In this document: positions 4,966 to 5,496 of the stretch, piece after piece
Position numbering within the stretch: position 1 is the first letter of the stretch
How the letters are laid out: every line of letters begins with the position of its first letter
NCBI GenBank assembly: GCA_009699565.1
Contig: WLNX01000124.1
Coordinates: 1-5,496 of the forward strand
DNA length: 5,496 nt
Source: Actinomycetota bacterium
GTDB lineage: Bacteria; Actinomycetota; Thermoleophilia; Solirubrobacterales; Solirubrobacteraceae
Direction of reading: 5' to 3'
Position numbers and translations under genes: made by a program
The notes under the pieces: generated by a model
The model's database searches: none
The model's input: only the letters and a program-made list of their open reading frames with translations
What the model was told of the DNA's origin: nothing

Positions 4966-4966
4966 C
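4958..4966 (+). promoter_or_regulatory. DnaA-box-like site 2
   Basis: TTGTGCACC shares eight bases (TTGTGCAC) with site 1, 54 bp away, or about five helical turns. It departs from TTRTNCACA only in the last base. Both sites are preceded by GGT(T), so the repeated unit is slightly longer than the box. Confidence 0.42.
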
Positions 4967-5000
4967 AGCAAACATGCCTAACTACAACTAGCCCTTTAAT

Positions 5001-5005
5001 AAGGA
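5001..5005 (+). promoter_or_regulatory. dnaN ribosome-binding site
   Basis: AAGGA lies 7 nt before the TTG at 5013, ideal spacing. It decides the dnaN start, because no in-frame ATG or GTG is present nearby and the TTG begins the conserved MKI N-terminus. Confidence 0.75.
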
Positions 5006-5012
5006 ATCAACC

Positions 5013-5496
5013 TTGAAGATCTCAACATCAACAACAGAGCTTCTCCACCACCTCCAAACTCTGGCGAGAGTCGCATCTACTCGCAGCGCGATTCAGGCGC
5101 TTTCGGGTGTACGGATTCTTGCTGAGGACGGGCAGATCGAGCTGCAGGCCACCGACACCGATCTTTCGATCCGGATTCCATTGGAGGGCGCTGTCGAGAC
5201 CTCTGGCGCTGTAGTTCTTCCCGCGCGCCTGCTACTCGAAGTAGTTCGCCAGCTTGGCGGTCCCGAAGTCTCACTGGAGCTGAGGGGAGAACAGCAGGAT
5301 GTGGAAGTTCAGTCCGGTACTGCTCAGTACCACCTCCGCACTCTTCGTCTTGAAGACTTTCCAGAGCTTCCCCAACGTGGCGGAGACACGCAGGTAGCAA
5401 TGCCGGCGGCAGCCTTCGTAGAGACGATCGCACGCGTCTCTCGTTCTGCCTCTAGAGACGAGACCCGCCCTATCCTCACTGGCGTCCTGGTGTCGG
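5013..5496 (+). CDS. dnaN: DNA polymerase III sliding clamp, beta subunit (partial, N-terminal 161 residues)
   Basis: This is the first 161 residues of the ring-shaped DNA clamp that tethers DNA polymerase III and other repair and replication proteins to DNA. The N-terminus reads MKISTSTTELLHHLQTLARV, as in the family. The first domain shows ILAEDGQIELQATDTDLSIR (35-54), the usual L-x-A-T-D-T/L-D-L segment, then VVLPARLLLEVVRQL (67-81) and YHLRTLRLEDFPELP (106-120). Domain two begins with ARVSRSASRDETRPILTGV (140-158), the hallmark of the second clamp fold. The full protein is normally about 370 residues, so more than half lies beyond the right edge. The start is TTG at 5013 with AAGGA 7 nt upstream. 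It is co-directional with dnaA across the origin-like gap; the terminator-like hairpin at 4920-4940 may separate their transcripts. Confidence 0.96.
   Translation, partial: MKISTSTTELLHHLQTLARVASTRSAIQALSGVRILAEDGQIELQATDTDLSIRIPLEGAVETSGAVVLPARLLLEVVRQLGGPEVSLELRGEQQDVEVQSGTAQYHLRTLRLEDFPELPQRGGDTQVAMPAAAFVETIARVSRSASRDETRPILTGVLVS

Larger units (their letters stand above)
4888..5012. other. oriC: dnaA-dnaN intergenic region, candidate oriC or part of it
   Basis: In actinobacteria the origin usually lies between dnaA and dnaN. Here the gap is only 125 nt, clearly richer in A+T than the flanking genes. It holds two TTGTGCAC sites, a 60-bp interrupted dyad, a terminator-like hairpin and the AT-rich stretch TTTAATAA (4995-5002) next to dnaN. 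Family context supports an origin, but the small number of boxes and the short length are unusual, so the full origin may lie partly elsewhere. Confidence 0.5.

Noticed and set aside
5077..5433. Minus-strand open frame opposite dnaN
   Set aside because: Antisense to the sliding clamp coding region, no recognisable product.
1..5496. CRISPR arrays, tRNA/rRNA genes, insertion sequences, riboswitches
   Set aside because: No regularly spaced repeats, no tRNA-like cloverleaf or rRNA sequence, no transposase frame or terminal inverted repeats were seen.

Overview
The window is a bacterial chromosome-origin neighbourhood in the order parA - rsmG - jag (khpB) - yidC - yidD - rnpA - rpmH (all on the minus strand) followed by dnaA and dnaN (plus strand). 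parA is cut by the left edge and dnaN by the right edge. The GC-rich composition, the many GTG/TTG starts and the gene order without mnmE/mnmG fit an actinobacterium. The L34 protein (KRTYQPKKRKR... ending GRKRLTV) and the divergent DnaA suggest a deep-branching class such as Thermoleophilia. That class assignment is inference only.

Left part (1-1158): parA encodes the chromosome-partition ATPase. Its 96-nt upstream gap holds a perfect 10-bp-arm palindrome, a weak terminator-like stem and a -10-like hexamer placed for a leaderless parA transcript. rsmG (16S rRNA m7G527 methyltransferase) follows. The 51-nt gap between rsmG and jag holds a near-consensus parS site, the DNA target of ParB.

Middle part (1159-3324): rpmH, rnpA, yidD, yidC and jag form a very compact minus-strand operon with gaps of 2, 2, 6 and -1 nt. 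It joins ribosomal protein L34, the RNase P protein, two membrane-protein-insertion factors and a KH/R3H RNA-binding protein. A 201-nt divergent promoter region separates rpmH from dnaA.

Right part (3526-5496): dnaA and dnaN appear to start with TTG. The dnaA-dnaN gap is only 125 nt, short for an actinobacterial oriC, but highly structured. Two DnaA-box-like TTGTGCAC sites form the outer arms of a 60-bp interrupted dyad, with a terminator-like hairpin nested inside and an AT-rich stretch next to dnaN. The DnaA itself carries Gly in place of the usual Asp in its GGRDHTT DNA-recognition motif. This pairing of an unusual DnaA with an unusual compact origin-like element is the most interesting thing here. 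The rest is the conserved origin cluster and I see no unknown gene system in it.
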